A stretch of DNA of 64,000 nucleotides from Planctomycetaceae bacterium (lineage in GTDB: Bacteria; Planctomycetota; Planctomycetia; Pirellulales; Pirellulaceae): the NCBI GenBank assembly GCA_020638975.1, contig JACKHN010000027.1, positions 25,584-89,583 on the forward strand, written 5' to 3'. The translations under genes and the position numbers were made by a program. This document shows positions 34,197 to 43,835 of the stretch, piece after piece. How positions within the stretch are numbered: the first letter of the stretch is position 1; each line of letters begins with the position of its first letter. Below the pieces are notes generated by a model. The model saw only the letters and a program-made list of their open reading frames with translations, ran no database searches and had not been told where the DNA came from.

Positions 34197-34488
34197 TCGT
34201 CTTTCTCCCGCGAACATTTCACGCCGGCGCGGTCTCATTAGATACGCCTAGGTACAACTTCGACCGGTTCGCGGTGGCGTCTGCACGGAAATCCAGAAGG
34301 CGGCCATCGTCTGTAAAGTGCGTTGCCACAACCGGTTACGCGACGCGAACAGGCTTGCGGCACCTCAATTTTGAAGAGCGAGACGTAAAGTGGTTTCAAG
34401 AAATTGTTGCATTTTGAAAAGCGATCCTTTAGATTGGCTCACTCAACAAGTCCTCTGTTCTGAGGCTCACGGTGTAGGAGATACCGAG

Positions 34489-34707
34489 ATGACTGCAACT
34501 TATTTCGCACAAGAATGTCCGTCCTGCGGGCGACACCTCCAAGTTCGGCTTGAATACTTGGGGAGGTCCGTTGCGTGTCAGCATTGCCAACGTCAATTCG
34601 AGGCAATGCTCACTCCGCCACAAAGCGACTCGAGTGAAGATCTATTGAATCGGGCCAACGAGTTATTGGCGACTGTCGCGACGGCGACGAGAACGGTACC
34701 ACGCTGA
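34489..34707 (+). CDS. Small zinc-ribbon protein
   Basis: A 72-residue protein with one zinc ribbon: CPSCGRHLQVRLEYLGRS followed by VACQHCQRQF (two CxxC pairs 18 residues apart), like the zinc-ribbon heads on several planctomycete membrane proteins, including the one at 40558. The tail is helical and carries no membrane segment. The frame is open to 34390, but ATG 34489 starts right before the ribbon. Function unknown; single gene. Confidence 0.65.
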   Translation: MTATYFAQECPSCGRHLQVRLEYLGRSVACQHCQRQFEAMLTPPQSDSSEDLLNRANELLATVATATRTVPR

Positions 34708-34735
34708 GACGACAATCCGAGACGAGCCTTATGTC

Positions 34736-36007
34736 TCAGCTAGATATTCTTCGCAAGTCTTCAAAGAAGTTTGGGTAGGTCTTGCGTGTGCAACTGGGAT
34801 CGTTAATGACGATTCCAGGTGACCGCAGTCCAGCAACTGCAAAGCTCATTGCCATTCGGTGATCGTTGTAAGTGTCGAGTGTTGCTGGACGGAGCGACTG
34901 TGGCGTGATGGTCAGGCCGTCGTCAAACTCCTCGACGACGGCCCCCAATTTCCGGAGCTCACGCGCAAGATCTCCGACGCGGTCAGTTTCTTTGTGACGA
35001 ATGTGTGCGACTCCGGTGATCGTTGTTGGTCCATCGGCGAACAACGCGACCACGGCCAACGTTTGAGCCGTATCACTAATTGCGTTCATGTCTACCGTGA
35101 TACCGCGTAGCGTATTGCCTTCAACCGTGATGTGATTGTCGCCATAGATGACCTTACATCCCATCTGCGCAAGGCACTCACAAAACGCGACGTCGCCTTG
35201 CAACGCGTTTCGATGGAGCCCCTCGACCCTCACCAAACCACCTGTCACCGCCGCAGCTCCCCAAAAATAACTCGCCGCCGAAGCATCGGGTTCAATATCG
35301 TAGGAGCAACCTTCATAGCGCGCCTTGGGAATTATAAATCGCTCCAACTTGCCGGCTTCCATGGCGACACCGAAGGCGGACATTACGCCCAGCGTCATCG
35401 TAACGTAGGGCTTTGAGACAAGTTCGCCTTCGACGTCAATGACGACCGCTTCTTCTGAGTAGGGGACTGCCATCAGCAATCCGCTTAGAAACTGACTCGA
35501 AATGTTCCCGCGAATCTTCGCCGTCCCGCCACGTAATCCGTTTGCTTCGATCACGACAGGGGGACAACCATTTGATAATTCGCTTTTCGCTGCGCCGCCC
35601 AATTGCTCCAAAGCCGCCAAAAGGTCGCCAATCGGGCGCTCTCGCATCCGAGCTATTCCATCGATTCGAAACTGGCCTCGGCAAGCGGCCAGCATTGCGG
35701 TGAGAAAGCGAATGGTCGTGCCGCTGTTTTCGATGTTTAGATCAGCACGATCGTTTGGCAGTACTCCACCGCATCCCGTTACGTGGATGATGGAATTAGA
35801 TTGATCGTGCGTGACGTCCAGCCCCAGGGTCTGAAGCGCCGCCACCATCACACCCGTGTCTTCGCTATCCAGCGCGCCAGTTAGTCGCGACTTGCCCGCC
35901 GCAAGTCCAGCGCAGATCAATGCGCGATTTGTGATACTCTTTGATCCAGGTGGACGAATCGAAGTATTGAGCGGGCCAGTCGGTATGATTTCGATTTGAT
36001 CAGGCAC
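34736..36007 (-). CDS. aroA: 3-phosphoshikimate 1-carboxyvinyltransferase (EPSP synthase)
   Basis: A 423-residue enzyme transferring enolpyruvate from PEP to shikimate-3-phosphate. Motifs: PPGSKSITNRALICAGLA at the N-terminus, NIENSGTTIRFLTAM (PEP/phosphate binding), RERPIGDLLAAL and HKETDRVGDLARELR, then TYNDHRMAMSFAVAG. All expected binding residues (Lys, Ser, Asn, Arg and the DR pair) are present. Cytoplasmic; stands alone, convergent with the zinc-ribbon gene. Confidence 0.96.
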   Translation of the reverse strand: MPDQIEIIPTGPLNTSIRPPGSKSITNRALICAGLAAGKSRLTGALDSEDTGVMVAALQTLGLDVTHDQSNSIIHVTGCGGVLPNDRADLNIENSGTTIRFLTAMLAACRGQFRIDGIARMRERPIGDLLAALEQLGGAAKSELSNGCPPVVIEANGLRGGTAKIRGNISSQFLSGLLMAVPYSEEAVVIDVEGELVSKPYVTMTLGVMSAFGVAMEAGKLERFIIPKARYEGCSYDIEPDASAASYFWGAAAVTGGLVRVEGLHRNALQGDVAFCECLAQMGCKVIYGDNHITVEGNTLRGITVDMNAISDTAQTLAVVALFADGPTTITGVAHIRHKETDRVGDLARELRKLGAVVEEFDDGLTITPQSLRPATLDTYNDHRMAMSFAVAGLRSPGIVINDPSCTRKTYPNFFEDLRRISS

Positions 36008-36139
36008 TTGAATCGCGTTCGCGGAGAAGAGAGAATCCCAGCCCGAAGCATAGGCGAGGACTTCGAGTCACTCCATCCTCGCTTACTCTTCGGGTTACGA
36101 AAAGGGCACGGTCCACCGACAGAATCGATGGCCAGCGAC

Positions 36140-37348
36140 TTACGAGCCTCTCGCAATCTTCCAAAGAAAGCGATCGCTCCGAACGTACAATGCGCCGCCA
36201 GAGATTGCCGGTGACCCTTTGATCTCGTCGCTGAACTCGTTCGAACTCACGACTTCACCCTTCTCGCCGAGTTGCACGACCTTGGCGGCGCCGTCGCTGT
36301 TAATGCAGTACATGCGGTCGCCGGCCACTACGGGAGTCGACCAATACTTCCCGCCCACGCGAAGTTGCCACAGCCGATCCCCCGTGGCGACATCACCGCA
36401 CGAGAGAACGCCCGAGCTGTTCATCGTATAAACGCGGTCGCCAACGACGATCGGGCTGGCCGGACTGGGACTCAACTGACTCGAGTCCCAGGCCAGCGAG
36501 GGTACGGTCGCGTCAGGAGCGAGCTTGAGGACGGTTAGGCCATTCGCGGGAATAAAGATGTGGTCTTCGCTGACGGCAACCGAGGGCGTTGTCGAGCAGG
36601 GGACGTCGTATCGCCACAACTCTTCCCCCGTCATGGAATCATGAGCGGTCAGCCCCGAACCACTTTGTAACAAAACAACTCGACTTCCTTCGCGTTTCCC
36701 AGGCATTGCGATGGGAGATACCCAGTTCGCTCGGCGATCACGATCGACGCGCCAACGCGTTTCTCCCGTTGCAACATCAATGCCTGCTGCGAACGAATCA
36801 CCCTGGTTCTCGATTTGCACAACGACCGTCTCGCCGACGACAACTGGCGACGATGCCATGCCGATATCGTTGCCCGCCTTGGGGTAGTCGAAGGCCAATC
36901 CGCGGTACCAAAGCAAGTTACCATCCAAATCTAGACACACGAGATCGTTGGACGAATAAAAGGCAAAAATCCTCTTTCCGTCACTGGCTGGCGTCGGAGC
37001 GGCGACCGCACTGAAGGGATGAGTCAACGTGCGGCCCGTCGCCCAGAACTCGCGCTGCCAGACTTCTTCGCCGGTTCTGTTGTCGAAGCACACGACATGC
37101 AGTCGATCTTGCTTCACGCCGCTTGAGCAGGTGACATACGTTCGGCCATCGACCACGATGGGGCCTGACGCACCACGACCGGGAAGATTCGCCTTCCAGG
37201 CAACATTGTTCGTCTCACTCCACGAATCTGGAGGCGCCGCGTCCGGAGACAAGCTCGCGCCATTCACTCCACGGAATTGAAGCCAGTCGGCACCACACAG
37301 GAAGGCGACGGACAATACTGCCAGCAGGCAGGTGACAGACCGAGACAT
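36140..37348 (-). CDS. Secreted PQQ-type beta-propeller protein (BamB-like)
   Basis: A 402-residue protein with a signal peptide (VTCLLAVLSVAFLCGA, possible lipobox with Cys 18) and repeated propeller blades: WLQFRGVNGASLSPD at the start, FDNRTGEEVWQREF, IDVATGETRWRVD, DSMTGEELWRYD and DVATGDRLWQLRVGG, the tryptophan-docking motifs of PQQ/BamB-type propellers. PQQ-binding residues cannot be confirmed, so a structural propeller is as likely as an enzyme. Such WLQFRG-start proteins are abundant in planctomycetes. Confidence 0.85.
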   Translation of the reverse strand: MSRSVTCLLAVLSVAFLCGADWLQFRGVNGASLSPDAAPPDSWSETNNVAWKANLPGRGASGPIVVDGRTYVTCSSGVKQDRLHVVCFDNRTGEEVWQREFWATGRTLTHPFSAVAAPTPASDGKRIFAFYSSNDLVCLDLDGNLLWYRGLAFDYPKAGNDIGMASSPVVVGETVVVQIENQGDSFAAGIDVATGETRWRVDRDRRANWVSPIAMPGKREGSRVVLLQSGSGLTAHDSMTGEELWRYDVPCSTTPSVAVSEDHIFIPANGLTVLKLAPDATVPSLAWDSSQLSPSPASPIVVGDRVYTMNSSGVLSCGDVATGDRLWQLRVGGKYWSTPVVAGDRMYCINSDGAAKVVQLGEKGEVVSSNEFSDEIKGSPAISGGALYVRSDRFLWKIARGS

Positions 37349-37415
37349 ATGAGTAATTCCCTAGATGGTCAATGTTGTTCGTAAAAAATCATTTAGCAGT
37401 CGGCTCGTTTGCCGC

Positions 37416-38588
37416 TCAGTTTTTGGCGAGCACTGCGGTTCCCAGTTCGTCACAGACTCGCAACTGGAACTGCCACCGCTGTGCCCACGATTCCTCTTGC
37501 TCGTTCTGGCAGACCTTCACCAGGATCTCGTTCGAACCTTTCTTGAGTTGCCCGTGAGCAACATACTGATCGACTTCCATACCCGCATGGTACACCTGAT
37601 TTGCGGTTAGCAGTTCACCGTTCAACCAGATCTTATTCGCGTTGATACAGCCCACGCGAATCTCAATCTCTCTGGCTTGCTCGCTCTCGAACTTCGAGAA
37701 AGCGTATCCAACTGCGCCTTTGTGCTCGTCAGTTAGCTTATAGTCGTTGCCATCCTTAGGGCGCTCGAAGATTTCGTTCAGATCGACGATGCCAAATTCG
37801 TCGCTTGTGCGATGTTGCTTCCACTGGACATTGCCGACTTTGCCCTCGTAAGTCGCGGCGAGATCGATGCCCTTTTCTGGTGCATAAGCGACGTCAAAGC
37901 CTTTGCCGTCGACATTGTCGAACGGACCGATCAGCTGCCACTCCATTACAAAGCCCATATGACGCGGTACGTCAACCTGCTGGCCAAACGACTTTAGCTT
38001 TCCCGAAGCCTCCTTGATCTGATCCAATTCGCGGGCTGCCGCGAACGCCTTGGCATAGATGTCGGTTGCTTCGTTCTTCTTCCCTGCCTTTTCTTCGGCA
38101 GCCGCATTCTGCAACGCAAGAGCGACGGCATCACGGCGCAGCTCAAGGCTGGGATCATTCAACAATCCAGGAATCAAGCGTTCTTCGGCGGAGTCGTCAA
38201 TTCCCGCAATCAACTCGTATGCCAAACGGCGAGCACGTGGAGCCTGACGCGTATCGGCGAGAAATCCCTCTAAAGCTTCGACAGGCAATTGGCCGCCTTG
38301 CTTGACTTGACGCTGGGCAATCGCTTCGACCGCCGCGCGAAACCAGTTCTCGCTTAGCCGTCCGGCACCCTGCATGCCGGCGAGCACCGCGGGCAGTTGC
38401 TCCGCATTCGCTTGGGCCAGCGACTGCCAAGCCTTGGAGGCGTCAGCGTGTCCTTCGCCCTTGGGACCAACCGCTCGCAGTTTGGCGGCGAGCGTCTCGA
38501 CATCGACTTGCTCGGCGACGCTTGACTGAACGAATGAGATGACGAAGGAACATGCAGCGATCACTGCAAATATGGCATTGTATTTCAT
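37416..38588 (-). CDS. Secreted protein with helical repeats and a C-terminal galactose-binding-like domain
   Basis: A 390-residue exported protein (signal IFAVIAACSFVISFVQSSVA). The N-terminal half is helical, HEAT/ARM-like (ELRRDAVALALQNAAAEEKA). The C-terminal half begins with FVMEWQLIGPFDN, a common planctomycete start of jelly-roll domains, and has IWLNGELLTANQVYHAG and GSNEILVKVCQNEQEESW, typical of galactose-binding/glycoside-hydrolase accessory domains. Inference: extracellular carbohydrate or matrix binding. It follows the propeller gene by 67 bases on the same strand. Confidence 0.7.
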   Translation of the reverse strand: MKYNAIFAVIAACSFVISFVQSSVAEQVDVETLAAKLRAVGPKGEGHADASKAWQSLAQANAEQLPAVLAGMQGAGRLSENWFRAAVEAIAQRQVKQGGQLPVEALEGFLADTRQAPRARRLAYELIAGIDDSAEERLIPGLLNDPSLELRRDAVALALQNAAAEEKAGKKNEATDIYAKAFAAARELDQIKEASGKLKSFGQQVDVPRHMGFVMEWQLIGPFDNVDGKGFDVAYAPEKGIDLAATYEGKVGNVQWKQHRTSDEFGIVDLNEIFERPKDGNDYKLTDEHKGAVGYAFSKFESEQAREIEIRVGCINANKIWLNGELLTANQVYHAGMEVDQYVAHGQLKKGSNEILVKVCQNEQEESWAQRWQFQLRVCDELGTAVLAKN

Positions 38589-38875
38589 GGGATGGTCGGC
38601 GGGATATTGGGGTGTTGTGGGGAGTGGGTGCTCGGCATTGTAACCGAACGAAGAACGCTTGCAAAACGGCCCCTGACGCGTTTCATGGCGGGTGATCGAT
38701 CGACGAGTATGGTGGATTCAGCGTCCGATGTCCGAATAGTTTCACGTCACAGTGTTGCGAGCCGTTTCGAGCTTGGAACACTGGTTCGCCATTTCATCGA
38801 CTCACTGCTACAATCGCAGTGTTACCTGACCATGCCAGCTGCATAAGTCTTGAGTCTAGCTTTGCGAGTACCCGA

Positions 38876-40282
38876 ATGAAGCAGAGTTGTTGTTCCAGCT
38901 TCACAAACTCAAGCTTCGTCAACCGTCGTCGGCTCTTGCAGGCTGGTGGTTTGAGTTTGTTTGGGCTGGGGTTGCCGGAATTGCTGGCGGCAGATGTTCG
39001 TCAGCCGCTGGACGCCAGTTTTGGTCGAGCGAAATCGTGCATCTTGTTGTTTATGTGGGGCGGGCCAGCGCATCAGGATACGTGGGACTTGAAACCAGAT
39101 GCCCCGGTTGAGGTCCGAGGCGAATTCAAGCCAATCTCGACCAACGTCCCTGGCATTCAGATCTGTGAACACTTTCCCGAGCTTGCAACACGCACCGATC
39201 AACTCGCCATCGTTCGTTCGATGACGCACACGGATGTGAACCACACCTCAGGCACGCACTACATGCTGACGGGCGAACCACCTCCGGCTAACACGGATGT
39301 TCGAGTCCAGTGGCCACACGTCGGTTCTGTGCTTGCGGCACTGGATCGAGGCCGTGGGGCATTGCCGCCCTTCGTTTCGATGCGTCCCGAATTAGAGAAC
39401 GATGTGCCGCGGTTTGTCGAACAGAGCCAAGGCCAATTCGCTGGTTGGCTGGGCAGCGTTTATGACCCATTGACGATCGACCACGATCCCAGCCGCGACG
39501 ATTACCACGTCGCCGATCTCACATTGCAGCCGGAGGTCTCTGCTCGGCGTTTGCTGGCACGGAATGAACTACGAGCCTCGCTGAATGCAAGAAGTTCGCA
39601 ACTGGGCGCCGCCTCCGACACACATGACGCGAACAGTCGTCGCGCAATCGAGCTACTAACATCCGCTGCCGGACAGCGCGGCGCCTTCGACCTCGAACAA
39701 GAGCCACCAGCCGTTCGTGAACGCTACGGCATGAACCCACACGGCCAATCTGTCTTGCAAGCGCGGCGACTTGTCGAACGAGGCGTCCCGTTAGTGACCA
39801 TCTTTTGGCCGAGTGATGGGATCAAGAATGTGAGTGTGTACTGGGATACACACAGCCGCAACTTCATCGATCTCAAAGAGCGATTGATGCCCGTAGCCGA
39901 TCAAGCTTTTTCCGCTTTGCTCGACGATCTGTCGCAACGCGGAATGCTCGACGAAACACTGGTGGTGTGGACCGGGGAATTTGGTCGCACACCAAAAGTC
40001 GGCCAGCGCAACAGTGATGCCGGTGCAGGCAAAGACGGTCGCGATCATTGGCCCGGCTGTTTCACATCGGTCTTGGCGGGTGGAGGCGTTCGCGGTGGCA
40101 CCGTCTACGGCAAGTCTGATCGTCACGCTGCATTCCCTGCCGCTGACCCCGTCGCGCCGCGAGACTTGATTGCCACCGTCTATCACGCGCTCGGCGTGCC
40201 CGCCGGACAGACCTTGAACGATACGAGCGGACGACCTCATTTCGTTCGCCCTGGCAATGCAATTCAAGATCTGTTCGCGTGA
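38876..40282 (+). CDS. DUF1501 protein, Tat-exported, without a DUF1549 partner
   Basis: A 468-residue DUF1501 protein with a twin-arginine signal (NRRRLLQAGGLSLFGLGL). Superfamily marks: ILLFMWGGPAHQDTWDLKPD, TLVVWTGEFGRTPKVGQ (classic DUF1501 end-of-core), and GKDGRDHWPGCFTSVLAGGG. It matches the better-known DUF1501 subgroup more closely than the copy at 18151, which lacks the FGRTP core. The frame opens at 38819; ATG 38876 is nearer the Tat signal. No cytochrome gene is adjacent. Confidence 0.88.
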   Translation: MKQSCCSSFTNSSFVNRRRLLQAGGLSLFGLGLPELLAADVRQPLDASFGRAKSCILLFMWGGPAHQDTWDLKPDAPVEVRGEFKPISTNVPGIQICEHFPELATRTDQLAIVRSMTHTDVNHTSGTHYMLTGEPPPANTDVRVQWPHVGSVLAALDRGRGALPPFVSMRPELENDVPRFVEQSQGQFAGWLGSVYDPLTIDHDPSRDDYHVADLTLQPEVSARRLLARNELRASLNARSSQLGAASDTHDANSRRAIELLTSAAGQRGAFDLEQEPPAVRERYGMNPHGQSVLQARRLVERGVPLVTIFWPSDGIKNVSVYWDTHSRNFIDLKERLMPVADQAFSALLDDLSQRGMLDETLVVWTGEFGRTPKVGQRNSDAGAGKDGRDHWPGCFTSVLAGGGVRGGTVYGKSDRHAAFPAADPVAPRDLIATVYHALGVPAGQTLNDTSGRPHFVRPGNAIQDLFA

Positions 40283-40374
40283 GAGTTAGTGCGGCTATTG
40301 GCGAGCATGATGCGGCGGAAGTTTGCGAGAGACGGGAGCGTGAATAACCACTCTCACGTAGACTCGTTTGGTAT

Positions 40375-40466
40375 GTGGTTCAGTTTGAAATGTCTGAAAG
40401 TAGGACGGCCACTCTTGGCCGTCCTTTGTCGGGCAGGAGTGCCCAACTTACCACAAACTGTACCAC
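40375..40466. repeat. Family-B 92-bp palindromic repeat, copy 1
   Basis: Terminal inverted repeats of 13 bases (GTGGTTCAGTTTG / CAAACTGTACCAC, one mismatch) enclose a hairpin around AGGACGGCCACTCTTGGCCG and a GTCGGGCAGGAGTGCCC segment. It sits in the 275-base gap between the DUF1501 gene and the zinc-ribbon gene. A closely matching copy is at 51466-51561. Confidence 0.8.
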
Positions 40467-40557
40467 TACCAGTGATTTCGTGTTGTTTGCATGCTCCGCC
40501 GATTTCGGTAAACTGGCGACACTCGTCTATTAGCTCTTACCGGATCTGGTGATTGTC

Positions 40558-42195
40558 ATGGAACGGATCAAATTCCGCTGCCCCAATTGCAGCAAAGCGT
40601 TAGCAATCGATGCGAAGCATGCTGGGAAGCAAGTTGCCTGCCCGGGCTGTAGCACTCATCTCACCATCCCTACCGAGTCAGCGTTGGCTACCAACCCATT
40701 GGAGCCTGCGCCGCAGACCGCTACCGCTCAGCCCACCGCTTCTCAACCCGCAGCGCAACCGAACCCATTCGCGATTGATACACCTCAGACGAATCCGGTC
40801 GCGCCGGCAACTTCCCCCTATGCCGATTCGCCCTATGCCAGCAGCATGCCCGCTGTAAACACAGCCGCCTCGCCAGGGCCCACACCGGCATCACCAATCG
40901 CATCCGCCAACACATCTATCGGAAAATCAATCGCTGGTTTAGTCGTGGCTATGTTGGTCGCCGGCGTCTTCACCGCAATTTGGTTAGTAGTGGTGGCGAT
41001 GTCTGGTTACGAACTAGGAATTCTGGCGTGGGGGATGGGAGGCGCTGTGGGATTAGTGGCTGGGCTGATCGGCCGAAATCCGTCGTCGGTCTATTGTGGC
41101 CTCGCCGCAGCGATCGCCGTCATGAGTGTATTGGCGGCGAAGGGAATCATGATCGCCGTACTAATGGCGATGAGTTGGGGAGCCGAATTCGTGATGGATC
41201 TCGCCGATCTCTCTCCCGAGCAAGAAAAGTTCCGCGCTGTCATGGCCGATCAAATGTTGGTCAACGGTGAACTCAGTGGTATGGAGAAGCAGTACGCCGA
41301 GGCTTACGTGACGGCATACTTTTCCGGTGGTGACGTCTATGACGAGATGACCGACGAGATGTATGAAGTATCGGATCAAGTCGACGAGAAGATTCAGGCA
41401 CAGTTGGACTTGATGAGCGAGCCGGATCAAGAACTGATGTGCGCCGCGGCTCGCGAGCGGCACCCAGAATGGATCGAAGACCACAACCATTTCTTGGCAA
41501 TCGTCGACGAGATGCAGCATGAAGAGAACGCGTTAACCGCCGAGTTAGCAGCACATGCAAAGTACGAAACTGCGATGCTGGATAACGCTTGGGATGACGA
41601 GTACTACGAGTCTGTCGAAGGCGACGAGATTACGAAGCGACAGCGGGAGTTGCGAGTTCTGGCAGCAAAACGCGTCAATGCCATGGACGAATCGCAGCGA
41701 GATCAACTTGTCCTCACTTCCCTGCAACGTCACCTCAGTTGGAACCCGTTTCCGGACGCTCATAACGCGATGTTGGAAAAAATGCACGGCGAGGGCGTGT
41801 TCACCGGACCGATGGCCGAGCACGCAAAGGCCACGATTGAATACGAAATGACAGACGGCTATCCAGATTATTTCGATGAGATCTCGGAAGAAGATATGGA
41901 GAGTCGCGATGAACAACTCGTAAAGATGGTGAACGAGCGGCTCATATCGCTCGACGCTGCCGCCCGGCAGGCACTTATCGCCGATGCGGAAAGCCGCTAC
42001 CCGGACTGGTATCACGGAAACATGACCGGTGACGCAGATCTGCAGGAGTTGCAAGAAGCGATGGACGAAATTGGCACCGACGGAAGTTTCCGAGGGAACT
42101 TTCTCGCCGTGTTCAGTTTCATGGACTTGCTTTGGCTGTTCCTCGGTGCGTCAACTGCCTTCGGCACAGCTCGAAGATACGGCATGAACGAGTGA
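40558..42195 (+). CDS. Zinc-ribbon membrane protein with helical repeats
   Basis: A 545-residue protein. Residues 1-40 are a zinc ribbon (FRCPNCSKALAIDAKHAGKQ, CPGC). A Pro/Ala-rich linker runs to about 120. Two or three transmembrane helices follow (VVAMLVAGVFTAIWLVVVAM, LGILAWGMGGAVGLVAGLIG, AAAIAVMSVLAAKGIMIAVL). Residues 215-510 are acidic and helical, with three loose repeats of the kind LTSLQRHLSWNPFPDA / RERHPEWIEDHNHF / IADAESRYPDWYHG. A last hydrophobic stretch ends the protein. Topology suggests a cytoplasmic ribbon, a membrane anchor and a large soluble helical domain. Function unknown; the ribbon-plus-linker design is frequent in planctomycetes. Confidence 0.75.
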   Translation: MERIKFRCPNCSKALAIDAKHAGKQVACPGCSTHLTIPTESALATNPLEPAPQTATAQPTASQPAAQPNPFAIDTPQTNPVAPATSPYADSPYASSMPAVNTAASPGPTPASPIASANTSIGKSIAGLVVAMLVAGVFTAIWLVVVAMSGYELGILAWGMGGAVGLVAGLIGRNPSSVYCGLAAAIAVMSVLAAKGIMIAVLMAMSWGAEFVMDLADLSPEQEKFRAVMADQMLVNGELSGMEKQYAEAYVTAYFSGGDVYDEMTDEMYEVSDQVDEKIQAQLDLMSEPDQELMCAAARERHPEWIEDHNHFLAIVDEMQHEENALTAELAAHAKYETAMLDNAWDDEYYESVEGDEITKRQRELRVLAAKRVNAMDESQRDQLVLTSLQRHLSWNPFPDAHNAMLEKMHGEGVFTGPMAEHAKATIEYEMTDGYPDYFDEISEEDMESRDEQLVKMVNERLISLDAAARQALIADAESRYPDWYHGNMTGDADLQELQEAMDEIGTDGSFRGNFLAVFSFMDLLWLFLGASTAFGTARRYGMNE

Positions 42196-42224
42196 GATCG
42201 GTGAATGGATGTCGGGCGTTTTAA

Positions 42225-42479
42225 TTATTTCTTACGCAACTGAAGCTTCGCCGACTCGACGCAACCAACCGGTCTTTCATTCGCACCGGCTCAATCGCGA
42301 TCACCAAGATCGTTCCTCGCAAGTTCCGCCAGCGCCTCCAATCTAGCGACAACGCCTGGATTCGCCGCAGCGACGTTCGTCGTCTCGCCGAGGTCGTTGT
42401 CGAGGTCATACAGCCTAGCGTCGCTGCTGGCGGTTGCGTCGCGGAGGTTTGTGCTCCGATCTTCATTTCGCTGGTCCAC
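42225..42479 (-). pseudogene. Sulfatase C-terminal remnant
   Basis: In one minus-strand frame the translation reads DARLYDLDNDLGETTNVAAA, then PGVVARLEALAELARNDLGD, the standard C-terminal segment of arylsulfatases (LYDLxxDxxExxNxA). An in-frame TGA follows at 42291-42293, after which the frame continues AGANERPVGCVESAKLQ to a TAA at 42225. The rest of the sulfatase (N-terminal 400+ residues with the C/SxPxR motif) is absent. It is a decayed leftover. Bases 42485-42631 contain no supported gene. Confidence 0.7.
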
Positions 42480-42631
42480 ACCACCGCGTGTGTCGAATGC
42501 TAGAGTCGAGATAGACGTCTACCTCGACTATGACCAACGAGAGGCGGTTAACGGGGAATGCAACGGATTCTCTTTGTCGACGACCAAACGCAGGAAGGAC
42601 GCGCCATGCGCACACCAAACCGAGTAAGACT

Positions 42632-43345
42632 CTAATGCGGATGAGTTCCTTTGCTAGGATCGCGGTCACTGTGTTGTTGATCAACGTGCAGATGCAGGCC
42701 CGGCACCGCCTTTAACAATCGTTCGATGCCTTCGTCCGTCACAGCAGTATCGTCGATGTAGAACGATTCGAGTTGCTGCATCACTTCGAGGTTCGCCAAA
42801 CCTTGATCGGTGATCGGCACACCGATCAAATGCAGAAAGCGAATACTCTTCATCTCGGCGATGTGCGTCAGCCCTTCGTCGCTGACGTGCTGTGTGTGAA
42901 ATCGCAATAGCTCCAACTGCGGTAGCCCCTTCAACGCAGCAAGCCCCTCGTCGCTGAAAGACGCGTCGGGAAGATTTAAGTTCTTCAAGCTGACACAACG
43001 CGAGATTACCGCCATCGCGTTGTCACCCACTTGCCCGCCACGCAACTGCAATCGCTGGAGGTTCGGCAATTCGGCGATCGCCCGCAACCCCTTTTCTGTG
43101 CCCTGAAACTTCTCGATCGCGAGATGTTTCAACTCGGGCAAGTCCGACAGCAACGTGAGTTTTGCATCGCCAATCGGTTCGTCCGCCGTTACGATCTCCG
43201 TCGATTCGCCACGGCGAACTTGTTCCACCATATCGCGAAACGAGGGCACAGCCGGCGCGGGTGGCGCCGTGCAACTGTTTCCCAAAGCTACGATGACGAC
43301 CGACCAACCTGCGGCGAGCAGTCGACGGCTCCCGGAAGATGCCAT
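42632..43345 (-). CDS. Leucine-rich-repeat lipoprotein-like protein
   Basis: A 237-residue protein with a hydrophobic start (LAAGWSVVIVALGNSC, probable lipobox Cys 25). From about residue 65 it shows six leucine-rich repeats of the planctomycete type: LPELKHLAIEKF, LPNLQRLQLRGGQVGDNAM, CVSLKNLNLPDASFSDEGL, LPQLELLRFHTQHVSDEGL, MKSIRFLHLIGVPITDQGL, MQQLESFYIDDTAVTDEGI. These curved surfaces bind proteins; the partner is unknown. Located at the outer or inner membrane periplasmic face. Confidence 0.82.
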   Translation of the reverse strand: MASSGSRRLLAAGWSVVIVALGNSCTAPPAPAVPSFRDMVEQVRRGESTEIVTADEPIGDAKLTLLSDLPELKHLAIEKFQGTEKGLRAIAELPNLQRLQLRGGQVGDNAMAVISRCVSLKNLNLPDASFSDEGLAALKGLPQLELLRFHTQHVSDEGLTHIAEMKSIRFLHLIGVPITDQGLANLEVMQQLESFYIDDTAVTDEGIERLLKAVPGLHLHVDQQHSDRDPSKGTHPH

Positions 43346-43810
43346 TCAACGGCTCCCACAACTCGGACAGGACATTACATAACGACTCGTGCCGCTCTTC
43401 AATCGAACCGACATAATGTCGCCGCAACGTGAGCAGTACTCTGGCTCGTCGTTCGCACCGGAGTCGTCTTTCTGCTGACAAGCGGCACAAAGCTTTGTTC
43501 CCGGGAAGATCTCTAGTCGCTCGCGAGGAATGGGTTGGCGACAACCTTTGCATGCAACGGCCCCGCCCCAGTCATCCCAGTCGTCCTCTGTGGCCTCGCG
43601 AGTTTTGAGTCCCACATGCTCGCACGTCGCGCACGCGAATCGACTCGCCGTTGACTCGAACAACTCTTTGACGAGCGATGGCTCCGGATCCTTGCTGCGA
43701 CGCATTACCCCGGCACCTTGTAACCGTTTCAGCATTTGTGCGTAGCCGCATCGTTCGACTGCTGCACAAGCAGGGCACACCAACTCCCTCCGCAACTCAT
43801 CGCCGTTCAT
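43346..43810 (-). CDS. Multi-zinc-ribbon protein with DksA-type finger
   Basis: A 154-residue protein with several CxxC pairs: LVCPACAAVERCGYAQ at the start, FACATC, ACKGCRQPIPRERLEIFPGT followed by CAAC, which matches the DksA/TraR C4 zinc finger, then YCSRCG and CPSCGS at the end. The DksA coiled coil with its acidic tip is lacking, so DksA function cannot be claimed. The frame opens at 43873, but ATG 43810 avoids overlapping the SirB1-like gene. It ends directly before the LRR lipoprotein gene start. Confidence 0.72.
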   Translation of the reverse strand: MNGDELRRELVCPACAAVERCGYAQMLKRLQGAGVMRRSKDPEPSLVKELFESTASRFACATCEHVGLKTREATEDDWDDWGGAVACKGCRQPIPRERLEIFPGTKLCAACQQKDDSGANDEPEYCSRCGDIMSVRLKSGTSRYVMSCPSCGSR

Positions 43811-43835
43811 CGCGGCAACCGAACCTTCCTTGATG

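Noticed and set aside
42291..42293. TGA in the sulfatase fragment as possible selenocysteine
   Set aside because: No selenocysteine hairpin is evident and the rest of the gene is missing; simple decay explains it.
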